The notes: generated by a model from the sequence alone, not told the origin. A stretch of DNA of 64,000 nucleotides from Truepera radiovictrix DSM 17093 (GCF_000092425.1 NC_014221.1:2671001-2735000), one strand, 5' to 3'; shown: positions 26,934-40,654, numbered from the stretch's first letter. Numbers and translations: made by a program.

Positions 26934-27075
26934 TTAGAGCGTGCTTGCGTTCGCGACGCCCCTACTGACCTCGCGAACCCAATCAACCCTCCCTAGAAAA
27001 GCGCACCTTGCTCCGCACCCGTGAGGCGAAGCCTCGAGGGTTTGGACGCGCGCTGAGACCTTAAGGAGTGCCGCG

Positions 27076-27582
27076 TTGAAAGAAGCCCAAAAGACGTACA
27101 AGCACGGTGACCAAGTTGTTCTCCCGCCCTACGGCGTCGGCGTGGTCGCCGGGACGACCGTCCGCACGGTTGCCGGCACCGACCACCACTACTACGAAGT
27201 CGAGTTTCCCAACGGCACCTCCAAAGCCTTCGTACCGGTAGCAGCGCCCCAAGCGGCGGGGTTGCGGCCGGCGCTCACCAAAGCCGAGGTGCACAAGGTG
27301 TTGGAGCGGCTGAGTAACGGCCGCATCAATCTGCCCAAGCAGTGGGCGGCGCGCCACCGCCGCGTGACCGAGATCCTCTCCTCGGGCGACCCCTACCAGA
27401 TCGCCACCCTGGGCAGCGAGCTCCGCCGCTGGGACCTCGAGCGCGGTCTACCCGACCTCGACCGCCAAGCGTACCGCCGCGCCCTGCGCCTTTTGGCGGG
27501 TGAAATCAGCGCGGTGCTCGGTATCACGCCCAAAGAGGCCCGTGAGATGATGGACGCGGGCGAGGACGACGAGCTCAACTAG
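27076..27582 (+). CDS. carD: CarD/CdnL family transcription regulator
   Basis: 168-residue RNA polymerase-binding factor. Residues ~6-65 form the Tudor-like RNAP-interacting domain (YKHGDQVVLPPYGVGVVAG... YYEVEFPNG), which contacts the RpoB beta1 region; ~68-160 is the helical DNA-contacting domain. In Thermus, Myxococcus and Mycobacterium it stabilises open complexes at rRNA and other promoters (known). The TTG start at 27076 is fixed by a strong AAGGAG site 8 bases upstream. A 12-bp terminator follows. rpoB and rpoC lie a few kilobases away. Confidence 0.93.
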   Translation: MKEAQKTYKHGDQVVLPPYGVGVVAGTTVRTVAGTDHHYYEVEFPNGTSKAFVPVAAPQAAGLRPALTKAEVHKVLERLSNGRINLPKQWAARHRRVTEILSSGDPYQIATLGSELRRWDLERGLPDLDRQAYRRALRLLAGEISAVLGITPKEAREMMDAGEDDELN

Positions 27583-27615
27583 CGCTCAACTCACATACAG
27601 CTTCATACAGCTGCA

Positions 27616-27647
27616 GCGCTCGAGGCAGGTGCCTCGAGCGCCTTTTT
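27616..27647 (+). terminator. Rho-independent terminator of the CarD gene
   Basis: A perfect 12-bp stem (27616-27627 with 27630-27641), a two-base loop, then C and five T residues. Confidence 0.92.
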
Positions 27648-27684
27648 GTACCTACACCCGTTATACCCGCGTCAGCTCGCACCC

Positions 27685-28077
27685 CTACGTCACCGGCTGC
27701 GCCGCTCCTTGCTGCAACCTCAAGTAGCGCAGCGCCAGCGCGTAGGCGGCGTAGTCGTCGATCAGCCTGGGGGGCACGCGCAACCCCTTGGGCAGCAGCC
27801 GCCACACCCCCCGCGGGGGGTGGTCGCGGAAGTAGAGCGCGCGCGCCTCGAGACTCGTCCCCGTCTCATCGACGAGCGCAAAGCTCAGGGCGCGCGCGCG
27901 CAGCACGCGCTGCACCGCCTCGCTCCCCGTACCGTCGCCCACCACGACCGTCGTCCCGGCGGGGATCAGCAGCGTTTCAAGGTCACCCAACGTGATGATG
28001 GTGCGGTAGACGAGCCTTCCCAGAGGGTTGACGAAGGCGACACCGATGTTTCTGCCGGGGTCGAGGGCAACGATCAC
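27685..28077 (-). CDS. YqgF/RuvC-like RNase H-fold protein (putative resolvase)
   Basis: 130-residue protein with the small RNase H-fold pattern of YqgF/RuvX. Catalytic acids are plausible at D6 in IVALDPGRNIGVAF, the Glu of LVDETGTSLEAR and the Asp pair of LIDDYAAYALA. The central GxP loop of canonical RuvX is altered (VVVGDGTGSEA), so it may be a divergent branch rather than the pre-16S rRNA processing enzyme. GTG at 28077 has an AGGTCAGGT stretch and a TAGACT box 9 bases upstream. It converges with the CarD gene. Confidence 0.75.
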   Translation of the reverse strand: MIVALDPGRNIGVAFVNPLGRLVYRTIITLGDLETLLIPAGTTVVVGDGTGSEAVQRVLRARALSFALVDETGTSLEARALYFRDHPPRGVWRLLPKGLRVPPRLIDDYAAYALALRYLRLQQGAAQPVT

Positions 28078-28259
28078 ACCTGACCTAGTCTATCCCGGTT
28101 CGCCCTGAAAAGACCCGTTCACCCGGCACGCCGTGAGCGGGAGCCAGTCCCTTACCTCGGCTGTGGGCCACGACGGTGCTTCGTGGTCTATCATGTCGGT
28201 GGGACAGACTCTAGAAAGTTAGGTTTTTGTACGTCGTTCGTGAGCCCGGGGAGGTAGCG

Positions 28260-28581
28260 ATGGTGGCCTGGTTTTTATGCGTGCTCGGGAGCGGAATTGC
28301 TGTAGGGCCGAGTATGATCGACCGCCCCCTAGGCTACAGGTGAGACTTTACCCCGGATGCAACGGGGTTCCTTGTTCTGATTGGCATCAGCCTATTTCTT
28401 CATGGGCGTACGGCTGGCGAGAGAGGAAGCACCACGAGGCTCGAGCCTCGCCGTTGTAGGTTACATCCTGCTCACCCTAGGGTTCTGGCGGCTCGGGTGC
28501 TTCTACCCCGCTGCGGTAGCGATACTCCTGCTGGCAGGAGCGTTCTGGTGGCTCGAGCGCAAGGCTCGAGCACGCGCTTAG
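28260..28581 (+). pseudogene. Disrupted small membrane-protein gene
   Basis: An ATG at 28260 with a strong GGGGAGGT site begins MVAWFLCVLGSGIAVGPSMI, a membrane segment, but an in-frame TGA stops it at codon 28 (28341-28343). The same frame continues with DATGFLVLIGISLFLHG, another hydrophobic run, then a one-base shift near 28400-28420 leads into a frame encoding VVGYILLTLGFWRLG and AAVAILLLAGAFWWLERKA, ending at 28581. Together this looks like one three- or four-segment membrane protein broken by a stop and a frameshift. A short intact ORF from ATG 28408 is the alternative. Confidence 0.5.
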
Positions 28582-28668
28582 AGGCGGGGTGCGTCGGCTT
28601 TTTCACAATGACTCGCCACGCTTCGAGACCCGAGGCGCAAACCTCCCTACGCCCTCTTTGCAAGGCAC

Positions 28669-28699
28669 AAAAAAAGAAGGGCCACAACCTGGCCCTTCT
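28669..28699 (-). terminator. Rho-independent terminator of rpoBC
   Basis: A perfect 10-bp stem AGAAGGGCCA/TGGCCCTTCT with a five-base loop is followed on the minus strand by seven T residues. It lies about 40 bases past the rpoC stop. Confidence 0.95.
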
Positions 28700-28740
28700 C
28701 TTTGTCAGTTTTGACGAGGATAGGTTGACGAATACGTCGC

Positions 28741-31700
28741 CTAAGCCTCCGGGCGCCGCTCGCGCTCGCTGCGGTCGCTCGCGGGGCGCGCGGGGGCCGC
28801 TTCGCGCGCGGCGGGCGCACCCTTGACGCGGCTCAGCAACCGCTCGTCGGCCACGCGGGTCTCGCGGATGACGTCTAGGCCCGTACCGGCCGGGATGAGG
28901 CGGCCCAGGATGACGTTCTCCTTAAGGCCAACCAGGTCGTCGGCTTTACCGGACACCGCCGCTTCGGTGAGCACGTGCGTGGTGTGTTGGAACGACGCCG
29001 CCGAGAGCCACGACTTGGTCGACAGGCTCGCTTTGGTGATACCCAGCAGCACCGGTTTCCACGACGCCGGCTGTTTGCCCTCGGCGAGCAGGCGGTCGTT
29101 GACCTCCTCGACGTCGAAGCGTTCGACGGTCTGCCCCTCCAAAAACTCCGAGTCGCCGGGCTCTAACACCTCGACGAACTTGAGCATCTGCCGGACGATC
29201 ACCTCGATGTGCTTGTCGTGCACCGACACACCCTGGCCGCGGTAGACGCGCTGGATCTCGTCGACGAGGTAGCGCTGCACGTCCTCGGGGCCGCGCGACT
29301 CCAGCAGGTCATGCGGGTTTACCGCGCCGCGGGTGAGCTGCGCCCCCGCCTCGACCTCGTCGCCGTCGCGAACCAAGAGGCGGGCGTTCTTGTCGACCTT
29401 GTAGACCTTGCTAAATTCGCCGTCTTGGCTCGTCACCGTGAGGCGGACCTTGTCCTCCTCCTCGGCGATGCTCACAACGCCGTCGAGGTCGGAGATGAGC
29501 GCTTTGAGCTTGGGTTTACGCGCCTCGACGAGTTCGATGACGCGCGGCAGACCCTGGGTGATGTCGCCCCCTGTCGCCACCCCACCCGTGTGGAAGGTGC
29601 GCATGGTGAGCTGCGTGCCGGGCTCCCCGATGGACTCGGCGGCGATCACCCCGACCGCTTCGCCCAAGGAGACGGGGCGCATCAAGGACATGTCGAGACC
29701 GTAGCACTTCTGGCACACCCCCGCGCGCGTCTGGCACACGACCGGCGAGCGGAGCGCGATGCTGCGCACGTCACTGTTGTCGCGCAAGCGGGTGTAGATC
29801 TCGGTGATGTGCTCGGGCATGAGGATCTCGCCCTGCGCCACGCGGAAGTCGCCGATCTCGAAGTCGAGCGCGACGTAGCGGCCGTAGAGGCTCATGTCGA
29901 TCTGCCCTTTGGTGCGCATCCGGCCGTCGGCGGCGTAGAAGGGCACCTCCAAAAAGTCGGCCGTACCACAGTCGATCTCGCGCACCACGATCTCGTGGGC
30001 GACGTCGACCAGCTTGCGGGTCAAGTAGCCCGAGTCGGCGGTGCGCAGCGCCGTGTCGGCGCCCCCTTTGCGGGCCCCGTGGGTCGAGAAGAAGTACTCC
30101 AAGACCGACAACCCCTCGCGGAAGTTCGCGCGGATCGGCAGCTCGATGGTGTCCCCCGAAGGCTTCGCCATGAGCCCGCGCATCCCGGCGAGCTGCCGCA
30201 CCTGCTGCGGGTTCCCGCGCGCCCCCGACTGCGCCATCACGAAAAGCGGGTTAAAGGGCATGTTGTCGCGGAAGTTGTCGAACACCGCCTGCTTGACCTG
30301 TTCGGTGGTGTCGTTCCAGAGGCGGATCACCTGTTGGTGGCGTTCGGTATCGGTGACAAAACCGCGCTCGTAGGCGTCCATCACCCGCTCGAACTTCGCC
30401 TCGGCTTCGGCGATCAGCTCGCGCTTTTTGGGCGGGATCGCGACGTCGTCGATGCCGATGGTGATCCCCGAGGTGGTCGAGAGCTTAAAGCCCTCGTCTT
30501 TAAGCGCGTCGAGCAGCTTGGCGGTGCGCTCGATACCGAGAAGTTTAAACGAGTCGGTCACGAGGTCGCGCAGGGCGTTTTTCTCGTAGGCGGTGTCGTA
30601 GCGGATGAGCGAAGCGGGCACCTCGCCGCCGTCTTCGGACAGGGTCTCCTCGACCATGCGGGCGAAGTAGAGGCGGCCGGGGCTGGTCTCCAAGAGCTCC
30701 CCTTTGACCTTGACGCTCACGACGTCTTGCATGTCGATCTCGCCCCGCTCGACGGCCAAAAGCGCCTCGTCGACGTTGCTAAAGCGGTACTTGAGGCGGC
30801 CGACCGAGGTCTCTTTACCGGCTACGGTGATCGCCGAGTTGAGGTCGAGCTCACCGCGCGCAAAGGCCGCGAGCGCCTCGTCGACGGAGTCGAAGCGGCT
30901 CCCCACCCCGCGGCTCCCCGTGTGCACCTGCGTGAGCACGAAAAGCCCCAGGATGATGTCGCGGCTCGCCCCGACGTTCGGGTTGCCGTGCGCTGGCGAG
31001 AGCAGGTTGTGCGACGCGAGCATCTGCAAGCGCGCTTCGGCCTGGGCGTACACCGATAGGGGCACGTGGATCGCCATCTGGTCGCCGTCGAAGTCGGCGT
31101 TAAAGGCCTCGCAGACCAGGGGGTGAAGCTGGATCGCCTGCCCCTCGACCAACACCGGTTCAAACGCCTGGATGCCGAGGCGGTGCAGCGTCGGAGCGCG
31201 GTTAAGGAGCACCACGCGGTCCTGGATAACCTCTTCGAGGGCGTCCCAGATCTCGTCGCGGGTGTCGCGGTAGCGCTCTAAAAGCTTGCGGGCGCTTTTG
31301 ATATTCGAGACCACCCCGCGCTCCTCTAGGACCTTAAAGAGAAAGGGCTTAAAGAGCTCCAACGCCATCCGCTTGGGCACCCCGCACTGGTGCAGCTTGA
31401 GCTGCGGCCCGACGACGATCACGCTGCGGCCGGAGTAGTCGACGCGTTTACCCAGGAGGTTCTGGCGGAAGCGGCCCTGCTTGCCCCCCAAGAGGTCGGT
31501 GAGGCTCCGCAGCGGGCGATCCGAACCGGGGTGCACCACGGCGGCGCCGCGGCGGCCGTTGTCGATAAGCGCGTCGACCGCCTCTTGCAGCATGCGCTTC
31601 TCGTTGCGCACGATCATCTCGGGGGCGCCCTGAGCCATGAGTTTTTTCAGGCGGTTGTTGCGGTTGATCAACCGGCGGTAGAGGTCGTTAAGGTCCGAGG

Positions 31701-33321
31701 TGGCGAAGCGGCCCCCCTCGACCTGCACCATCGGGCGCAGCGCGGGCGGCATGATGGGCACCGCCTCGAGGATCATCCACGCGGGGTTGTTGCCCGAACG
31801 GATAAAAGCGCGGGTGATCTCGAGCCGTTTGCGCGCCTTTGCGCGTTTGTGGCGCGAGGGCGAGTGCATCTCCTCGACGAGCTCGGCCTCGAGCTTGTGC
31901 AGGTCGATGCGCTCCAAAAGCTCGCGGATCGCCTCGGCGCCCATCTTGGCCTCGAAATCGTACGACTCGATGAGCCGCACCTGACGCCGCACGAGGTCGA
32001 TCTCGACGCGGCCCGAGATGTCGGCCTTGACGCGCCCGCCGTCGGCGAGCGCATCGCCGGGGACGACGCGGTCGCCGTTGACCACGATGGGTTCGTCGCT
32101 GTACGGGTAGAGCTTCGCCCGCGACACGATGATGCTGGCGGGCTCAGCAAGCCACACCGTGCCGTCGGCTTCGGCGTAGATCTCCTGCGCTTGGTCGATC
32201 GCACCGACCACCTTGTCGCCCTCGGAGACGCGCGCGCCGTCGCTGACGAGCACGTGCATGGTGGGGTTGATCGCCTGCTCGTCGCGGCGGGCCCACTTGA
32301 CGAGCAGCGTCAGCTCGGTTTCAGGACCGCGTTTGCGGCTTCTGACGAGGCTCGCCTCCCCGTCGCGGGGGATGCGCAGCGTCGTCCCCGCAGCGGCGCG
32401 CGCCAACTCGTTCCCCGCCTCGACGTACTCGCCGTCGCCGGTGACGAGTTCGATCCCCGCGGGCAGCACGTAGGCGGCCGTGACCTCGTCGTCGTCGGGG
32501 TTGCGCAGGTTGAGTAGCGCCCCCTCGGTACCGATGGGTAAGAGCTCGACGACGCCCTCGGCTTTGGCCTGCAAGCTCCAGTCGCTCGTCAGCTCGGCGA
32601 GCGGTTGCCCGCCGCTATAGCGCTCCTCTTCGATCCACGCTTTTGTCGGCACGGTCAAGCTCGCCTCGCGCGCCTCCTCATAGTCGAAGATGATGCGGCG
32701 CGGAAAGCGGTACTGCGCCAGCCCCGTGAGCTTCGACTTGACGCCCTTGGCGAGGCTCTGGCCCGCTTCGACGTACTCGCCGTCGCGCACCAGCGCGTCT
32801 TCGCCCATCGGGATCGAATAGGTCTCCTGGTGGCCGTAACGCAGCTGGCGGTACTCGTCGTCGGTGAGCAGGTCACCGACGCGCAAGGGCCGCCCGTCGC
32901 GCAGCGCGTCCATGGGGTCCGTGACGACGTACTTAGCGAAGTACAGGACCTGCTCGAGCTGGCTCGTCGAGAGGTTCAACAGCGCGCCGATCTTGCTCGG
33001 CACGTCCTTGACGTACCAGATGTGGGTGCACGGGGTGGCGAGCTCGATGTGCCCCATGCGGTAGCGGCGCACGGTGGCCTTGGTGACCTCGACGCCGCAG
33101 CGCTCACAGGTCTTGCCCTCGTAACGCTGCCGTTTGTACTTGCCGCAGGCGCACTCGTAGTCCTTTTCGGGACCGAAGATGCGCTCGTCAAAGAGCCCGT
33201 CGCGCTCGGGCTTTAAGGTGCGGTAGTTGATCGTCTCGGGCTTGGTGACCTCGCCGTAGCTCCACGAGCGGATCTGCTCCGGCGAGGCGATCTTGATCTG
33301 AACCCGGTTAAAGTCTCGCAT
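28741..33321 (-). CDS. rpoC: RNA polymerase beta' subunit
   Basis: Catalytic subunit of RNA polymerase, 1526 residues, close to the Thermus length. The N-terminal zinc ribbon is C57, C59, C72, C75. The active-site loop [12 protein letters not shown] is at ~740 with all three Mg-binding aspartates. A second zinc site with VCQKCYG lies near 1200. Between ~150 and ~450 an insertion carries repeated barrel-sandwich motifs ([54 protein letters not shown]), as in Thermus/Deinococcus beta'. ATG at 33321 follows an AGAGGAG site 9 bases after rpoB. Confidence 0.98.
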   Translation of the reverse strand: MRDFNRVQIKIASPEQIRSWSYGEVTKPETINYRTLKPERDGLFDERIFGPEKDYECACGKYKRQRYEGKTCERCGVEVTKATVRRYRMGHIELATPCTHIWYVKDVPSKIGALLNLSTSQLEQVLYFAKYVVTDPMDALRDGRPLRVGDLLTDDEYRQLRYGHQETYSIPMGEDALVRDGEYVEAGQSLAKGVKSKLTGLAQYRFPRRIIFDYEEAREASLTVPTKAWIEEERYSGGQPLAELTSDWSLQAKAEGVVELLPIGTEGALLNLRNPDDDEVTAAYVLPAGIELVTGDGEYVEAGNELARAAAGTTLRIPRDGEASLVRSRKRGPETELTLLVKWARRDEQAINPTMHVLVSDGARVSEGDKVVGAIDQAQEIYAEADGTVWLAEPASIIVSRAKLYPYSDEPIVVNGDRVVPGDALADGGRVKADISGRVEIDLVRRQVRLIESYDFEAKMGAEAIRELLERIDLHKLEAELVEEMHSPSRHKRAKARKRLEITRAFIRSGNNPAWMILEAVPIMPPALRPMVQVEGGRFATSDLNDLYRRLINRNNRLKKLMAQGAPEMIVRNEKRMLQEAVDALIDNGRRGAAVVHPGSDRPLRSLTDLLGGKQGRFRQNLLGKRVDYSGRSVIVVGPQLKLHQCGVPKRMALELFKPFLFKVLEERGVVSNIKSARKLLERYRDTRDEIWDALEEVIQDRVVLLNRAPTLHRLGIQAFEPVLVEGQAIQLHPLVCEAFNADFDGDQMAIHVPLSVYAQAEARLQMLASHNLLSPAHGNPNVGASRDIILGLFVLTQVHTGSRGVGSRFDSVDEALAAFARGELDLNSAITVAGKETSVGRLKYRFSNVDEALLAVERGEIDMQDVVSVKVKGELLETSPGRLYFARMVEETLSEDGGEVPASLIRYDTAYEKNALRDLVTDSFKLLGIERTAKLLDALKDEGFKLSTTSGITIGIDDVAIPPKKRELIAEAEAKFERVMDAYERGFVTDTERHQQVIRLWNDTTEQVKQAVFDNFRDNMPFNPLFVMAQSGARGNPQQVRQLAGMRGLMAKPSGDTIELPIRANFREGLSVLEYFFSTHGARKGGADTALRTADSGYLTRKLVDVAHEIVVREIDCGTADFLEVPFYAADGRMRTKGQIDMSLYGRYVALDFEIGDFRVAQGEILMPEHITEIYTRLRDNSDVRSIALRSPVVCQTRAGVCQKCYGLDMSLMRPVSLGEAVGVIAAESIGEPGTQLTMRTFHTGGVATGGDITQGLPRVIELVEARKPKLKALISDLDGVVSIAEEEDKVRLTVTSQDGEFSKVYKVDKNARLLVRDGDEVEAGAQLTRGAVNPHDLLESRGPEDVQRYLVDEIQRVYRGQGVSVHDKHIEVIVRQMLKFVEVLEPGDSEFLEGQTVERFDVEEVNDRLLAEGKQPASWKPVLLGITKASLSTKSWLSAASFQHTTHVLTEAAVSGKADDLVGLKENVILGRLIPAGTGLDVIRETRVADERLLSRVKGAPAAREAAPARPASDRSERERRPEA

Positions 33322-33330
33322 AAACTCCTC

Positions 33331-36732
<3,402 letters not shown>

Positions 36733-36812
36733 CGTCACCCTTTCACCGTCTCAGCCAGCCCGTTTGTCCCTGGCTGCCATCGCTCGTATGGCGGCTTAAC
36801 TATGTATTGCAG

Positions 36813-36841
36813 ATTATTAAGGCGCTTTATAAGGTCCCCAA
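36813..36841 (-). promoter_or_regulatory. Candidate rpoBC promoter
   Basis: TTGGGG (36836-36841), 17 bases, AATAAT (36813-36818) on the minus strand. The -10 matches five of six and the spacing is ideal, but the -35 is only fair. It lies about 80 bases before rpoB. Confidence 0.5.
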
Positions 36842-37191
36842 TGTGATGTCTGTGTTGTAAAGGGCTCGCGTCCGGCGCGCCCCGGAGGCCCCGCACGGCT
36901 TTTTGTGGAATGTGCTATGCTTCGTGGCGGGCTTTTGGCGTTCGCTAGACCTCCCTACACGCGCGTGTGAAGGCAAGGGACAGCAAAGCGCGCCCAGCCC
37001 CGTGGGGCTCGGCTTCACCGGGTCGATGTTGTGATCACCTCTAGCAGCGTTTTGGGTCCGTATCCTCTATCGGGGTAGCGCTAGGCACGTTGACGGCGCG
37101 TATAAACCGGCTCTGCACGTTCGGGTCACCTCCGTGGCGTGTTGCGTCCTCGAGCCAGCCTTACTACCATACCGCCCGCTTGAAAAGGGGA
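36842..37191. other. rplL-rpoB intergenic region
   Basis: About 350 bases with no gene on either strand that I can support. It separates the ribosomal stalk genes from rpoB, where many bacteria place attenuators or processing sites. I see AT-rich -10-like patches (for example near 37098-37103) but no feature I can name with confidence. Confidence 0.5.
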
Positions 37192-37216
37192 GGGTAAGCC
37201 ACCTTACGGCCTACCC
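37192..37216 (-). terminator. Hairpin after rplL (terminator or attenuator)
   Basis: A 9-bp stem with one G-U pair (37208-37216 with 37192-37200 read on the minus strand) and a seven-base loop is followed by CCCCTTTTC. The T-tract is short, so partial read-through into rpoB is likely. Confidence 0.6.
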
Positions 37217-37242
37217 CAACCCTGCATCCGGCGCCTTTAGCC

Positions 37243-37626
37243 CTACTTGACTTCGACGGTCGCGCCCGCTGCTTCGAGCTTGCTCTTGATCTCCTCGGCC
37301 TCCTCTTTGCCGACCCCCTCTTTCACGACGCCGCCGCTTTCGACGAGGTCTTTGGCCTCTTTGAGGCCGAGCGAGGTGATCGCGCGCACCTCTTTAATCA
37401 CGTTGAGCTTCTTGTCACCCGCCGACTTGATGCTGACGGTGAACTCGGTCTGCTCTTCGGCCGCTTCGGGGGCAGCCGCGCCCGCTGCGGGCATCATCAT
37501 CCCGGCGGGCATCGCGGCGGCAGCCTCGACGCCCCACTTCTCCTTCAGACCCTCGACCAGATCCACGAGCTCAAGCACCGTCAGGCCGCTCAGCTGCTCG
37601 ATCATCGCCTCTTTATCAAACGCCAT
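37243..37626 (-). CDS. rplL: 50S ribosomal protein L7/L12
   Basis: 127-residue ribosomal stalk protein that recruits translational GTPases. N-terminal dimerisation domain ([20 protein letters not shown]), an Ala/Pro/Gly/Met-rich hinge (~35-55), and a C-terminal domain with [20 protein letters not shown], the factor-binding helix. ATG at 37626 has an AAGGAGG site and overlaps the end of rplJ by 11 bases. Its several-fold excess over L10 is set translationally in other bacteria. Confidence 0.98.
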   Translation of the reverse strand: MAFDKEAMIEQLSGLTVLELVDLVEGLKEKWGVEAAAAMPAGMMMPAAGAAAPEAAEEQTEFTVSIKSAGDKKLNVIKEVRAITSLGLKEAKDLVESGGVVKEGVGKEEAEEIKSKLEAAGATVEVK

Positions 37627-38155
37627 GTTCTTCCTCCTTGAGTTTTTCCGAGTAGTTCGTCATGACAGACACCAGGTTCCGCGGGGCGGCGTCGAGAACC
37701 CCCACGAGTTGCTGCAAGGGCGCCTGCAAAACCCCGACGAGCTCACTAAGGAGCTGGTCGCGCGCGGGCAGCTTGGCGATCTTGGAGAGCGCGTCGCTCC
37801 CGATCACCGCCCCCTGGAGCAGGCCGCCTTTGGCGACCGGCAGGTCGTTCGGGTGGTCTTTGGAAAAGTCGGTGACCGCTTTGGCTGGCGTGACGGGATC
37901 GTCGCCGACCAACACGAGCGCCGTCGGACCCTTGAGCTGGTCCTCTAATCCGGTGACCCCCTGCTCTTTAAGGACCACGTTGACGAGGGTGTTTTTGGCG
38001 ACGAGCAGCCGCCCACCCGCGTCGCGCAGTTTGCGCCTTAAAGCGCCGATCTGCTCGGCGGAAAGCCCCTGGTAGTCCACCAAGAAGAAGGTCTTGACGT
38101 CGCCGAGCAGCTCGCGCAGCTCGGCAACCGACGCCTCATTCCTTGGGTTGGCCAT
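37616..38155 (-). CDS. rplJ: 50S ribosomal protein L10
   Basis: 179-residue base of the ribosomal stalk; binds 23S rRNA and L12 dimers. The N-terminal globular domain includes [25 protein letters not shown] and [13 protein letters not shown], and the C-terminal helix that binds L12 dimers follows ([20 protein letters not shown]). ATG at 38155 follows an AAAGGACG site. The ~190-base leader carries an L10 binding structure, so L10 or the L10-L12 complex should repress its own translation. Confidence 0.97.
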   Translation of the reverse strand: MANPRNEASVAELRELLGDVKTFFLVDYQGLSAEQIGALRRKLRDAGGRLLVAKNTLVNVVLKEQGVTGLEDQLKGPTALVLVGDDPVTPAKAVTDFSKDHPNDLPVAKGGLLQGAVIGSDALSKIAKLPARDQLLSELVGVLQAPLQQLVGVLDAAPRNLVSVMTNYSEKLKEEEHGV

Positions 38156-38225
38156 CTTCGTCCTTTACTGAAAGCGAGCGTAAAACCGCGAAGCGTAGCC
38201 TAGAACGGGCTGAAACCCGCCTAGC

Positions 38226-38275
38226 GCCTCGGCAGGATCTTTAAGCCTGGCTGGGCCCCTGCTGTCTTTAACGCC
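38226..38275 (-). ncRNA. L10 leader (autoregulatory mRNA structure)
   Basis: On the minus strand the leader holds AAAGACAGCAGG at ~38260-38271, then CTTAA, then CCTGCCGAGGC at ~38226-38236. AGCAGG pairs with CCTGC, and the AAAGACAGCAGG...CTTAA...CCTGCCGAGG series is the core of the Rfam L10 leader family as I recall it. The L10-L12 complex binds this kink-turn structure and represses rplJL. Confidence 0.8.
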
Positions 38276-38309
38276 AAAAAGGTGCTACGCACCGGAATGC
38301 CTGTCGGTG
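38276..38309 (-). terminator. Competing hairpins in the rplA-rplJ spacer (possible attenuator)
   Basis: On the minus strand GGTGC-GTA-GCACC (38281-38293) followed by five T residues (38276-38280) forms a terminator-like hairpin. An alternative stem, CACCG/CGGTG (38290-38294 with 38305-38309), shares bases with it, so the two exclude each other. Such an arrangement is typical of attenuation, upstream of the L10 leader. Confidence 0.55.
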
Positions 38310-38335
38310 CCCCGCGCGGCTCTAGCCGCGCGGGG
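38310..38335 (-). other. Strong hairpin just after rplA
   Basis: An 11-bp perfect stem CCCCGCGCGGC/GCCGCGCGGGG with a four-base loop begins 8 bases after the rplA stop. No T-run follows, so it is more likely a processing or stability element than a terminator. Confidence 0.7.
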
Positions 38336-38343
38336 CGAGCGCG

Positions 38344-39019
38344 CTAGAGCTCGAGCGGGATGCTCGGCCCCATCGTCGAGCTTAAGTACGCCGTGCGGAT
38401 AAAGACCCCACGCGCCGCGTCGGGTTTGGCCGCTTCGACCGCCCGGCGGAAGGCCTCGAGGTTTTCGGCCAGCTTTTCGGGCTCAAAGCTTGCTTTCCCG
38501 ATGGGGGCGTGCACCACCCCCGTCTTGTCGTTGCGGAACTCGATCTGCCCCGCTTTAAGCGCGCGCACGAGCTCGCCGATGTTGGGCCCGACCGTCCCCG
38601 AGCGGGGGTTGGGTAAGAGCCCCCGCGGGCCGAGGATCCGCCCCAGCTTCGACCCGACCGCTGCCATCATATCGGGCGTCGCCACGACGGCGTCGAAGTC
38701 CAACCAGCCCTCCTGGATCCGAGCGATGAGCTCGTCGCCGCCGACGTAGTCGGCCCCGGCCGCTTCGGCCTCGGCGACCCGCTCCCCTTGCGTCAACGCG
38801 AGCACGCGTACGCTGCGCCCCGTGCCGTGGGGCAGCGCGACCGTCCCGCGGACGTTCTGGTCGGACTTGCGCGGGTCGATGCCGAGGCGCAGGTGCGCTT
38901 CAACGGTCTCGTCGAACTTAGCGGTCGCGAGCTCTTTAACGAGCGCCGCCGCTTCAGCGCTCGAGTAGCGCTTCGTGGGGTCGACCCTCTCGCGGAGGCT
39001 GCGGTAACGCTTGCCGTGC

Positions 39020-39027
<8 letters not shown>
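38344..39027 (-). CDS. rplA: 50S ribosomal protein L1
   Basis: 227-residue protein of the L1 stalk, which handles E-site tRNA release. Family blocks visible: [52 protein letters not shown] and [19 protein letters not shown] at the C-terminus. ATG at 39027 overlaps the rplK stop by 8 bases, so L11 and L1 are coupled. In E. coli L1 represses this mRNA; no clear L1 site was identified here. Confidence 0.98.
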
Positions 39028-39457
<430 letters not shown>

Positions 39458-39538
39458 ACTTCCTCCTTAAGCTCCCCCACAGCCGGGCGCGCTGCGGGGT
39501 CCAAACGCTCGCGGGAGCCTCCGCTCCCAGCACTCGGT

Positions 39539-40087
39539 TTAGGTTTTGATGACCTGCGAGAAGTCGAGCTCGACGGGGGTCTCACGGCCGAAGATCGAGA
39601 CGAGCACCTTGACCTTGCCGCGCTCCGGATTCAGCTCCGAGACCACCCCGGTAAAGTCGGCGAAGGGGCCGGAGGTCACCTGCACAATGTTGCCGACGCT
39701 GAAGTTGACCTTGACCTTGGGCGTCTCCTTCGCCCCGGTGATCCCGAGCATGCGCGCCTCCTCCTCCGGCGTCAGCGGCACCGCGCGCGTCGCCGTGCCG
39801 ACAAACCCCGTGACGCCCGGGGTGTTGCGCACGACCTCCCAGGCTTCGTTCGGCTCGTCGGGGTTGTCGCCCAGGTCCATCTGCACAAAGACGTAGCCGG
39901 GGAAGAGCTTGCGCCGAACGACCTCCTTTTTGCCGCCGCCCGTATGCTCGACCGTCTCCTCAGAGGGCACGACGACCTGATAGATCTTGTCGGCGATCCC
40001 GAGGGAGCGGGCGCGCTGCATCATGTTGCTACGCACCTTCTCCTCGTGCCCGACATAGGTGTGAACGGCGTACCATTCGATGCTCAC
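39539..40087 (-). CDS. nusG: Transcription termination/antitermination protein NusG
   Basis: 182 residues. The NGN domain ([31 protein letters not shown]) binds the RNAP clamp helices, and the C-terminal KOW domain ([19 protein letters not shown]) binds Rho or S10. Between them is a short linker with the TPEEEARML motif. The GTG at 40087 is chosen because a GGAGGT site precedes it and NusG proteins typically begin at this point; an ATG six codons upstream is the alternative. It follows secE. Confidence 0.96.
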   Translation of the reverse strand: MSIEWYAVHTYVGHEEKVRSNMMQRARSLGIADKIYQVVVPSEETVEHTGGGKKEVVRRKLFPGYVFVQMDLGDNPDEPNEAWEVVRNTPGVTGFVGTATRAVPLTPEEEARMLGITGAKETPKVKVNFSVGNIVQVTSGPFADFTGVVSELNPERGKVKVLVSIFGRETPVELDFSQVIKT

Positions 40088-40168
40088 GCCCGAACCTCCA
40101 GGCACATGCAGCGTCCGCAGCTCTTGTAACGTCCCATGAAACGTCTCGACTCCTAGGGGGAACCCCCC

Positions 40169-40348
40169 TTACAAAAACAGGTTGATCAGGTTGCCCAGCA
40201 CCGTATCGGTCGCGAGCAGGAAAAGCGAGGTGATCAGCACAAAGATCAGCGTCGCTTGGGTAGACTGAACGACCTCCTGGCGCGTGGGCCAGGTGACGCG
40301 GCCGAGCTCTGCGCGCGAGTTGCGCAGGTAGCGCAGCAAACCCCGCAC
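40169..40348 (-). CDS. secE: Preprotein translocase subunit SecE
   Basis: 59-residue minimal SecE with a single membrane segment (~33-55, LIFVLITSLFLLATDTVLG) preceded by the conserved amphipathic helix ELGRVTWPTRQEVVQST. It stabilises SecY in the translocon. GTG at 40348 lies five bases after the rpmG stop, with AAGGTG overlapping the end of rpmG as ribosome site. Position between rpmG and nusG is the conserved bacterial order. Confidence 0.95.
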   Translation of the reverse strand: MRGLLRYLRNSRAELGRVTWPTRQEVVQSTQATLIFVLITSLFLLATDTVLGNLINLFL

Positions 40349-40353
40349 GCCGC

Positions 40354-40518
40354 TTACACCTTGACTTCGCGGTGCGTGGTGTGCCGGCGATCCCAGGGGC
40401 AGAACTTGCGCAGCTCGAGCTTGCCCTGCGTGTTGCGCCGGTTTTTGTGAGTGGTGTAGTTGCGGCGCTTGCACTCGGTGCACTCGAGCAGCAGCTTGAT
40501 CCTTACATCGCTTGCCAT
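40354..40518 (-). CDS. rpmG: 50S ribosomal protein L33
   Basis: 54-residue ribosomal protein ([20 protein letters not shown], then [19 protein letters not shown]). It is a zinc-ribbon type with C13 and C16, but the second pair is C40-P-W-D43: the fourth cysteine is aspartate. As I recall, Thermus L33 has CPWC here. Zinc binding may use a nearby His (46 or 49) or be lost. ATG at 40518 has an AGAGGAG site. Upstream is tuf, downstream secE. Confidence 0.93.
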   Translation of the reverse strand: MASDVRIKLLLECTECKRRNYTTHKNRRNTQGKLELRKFCPWDRRHTTHREVKV

Positions 40519-40602
40519 AACGCTCCTCTACTCTAGGTACTCCCAAGCGCGCTGCGGCCCAGCCCGGGCTGGTATCATCCAGCCGTCGCCGTCAAACCGC
40601 AC

Positions 40603-40633
40603 GGGGCGCCGTAGGGGGAACCCTACGCGCCCC
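40603..40633 (-). other. Stem-loop between tuf and rpmG
   Basis: Thirteen base pairs (six plus seven, separated by one bulged C at 40609) and a GGAA/TTCC loop lie 22 bases past the tuf stop. No T-run follows. It probably protects or punctuates the highly expressed tuf message while allowing read-through. Confidence 0.6.
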
Positions 40634-40654
40634 AAGCACGCGGACGACCTAAAG

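Noticed and set aside
29209-31059. A 616-codon open frame on the plus strand opposite rpoC
   Set aside because: It is complementary to highly conserved rpoC sequence, has no ribosome site or promoter, and its composition (V/D/H/R/A-rich) is what antisense GC-rich coding DNA gives.
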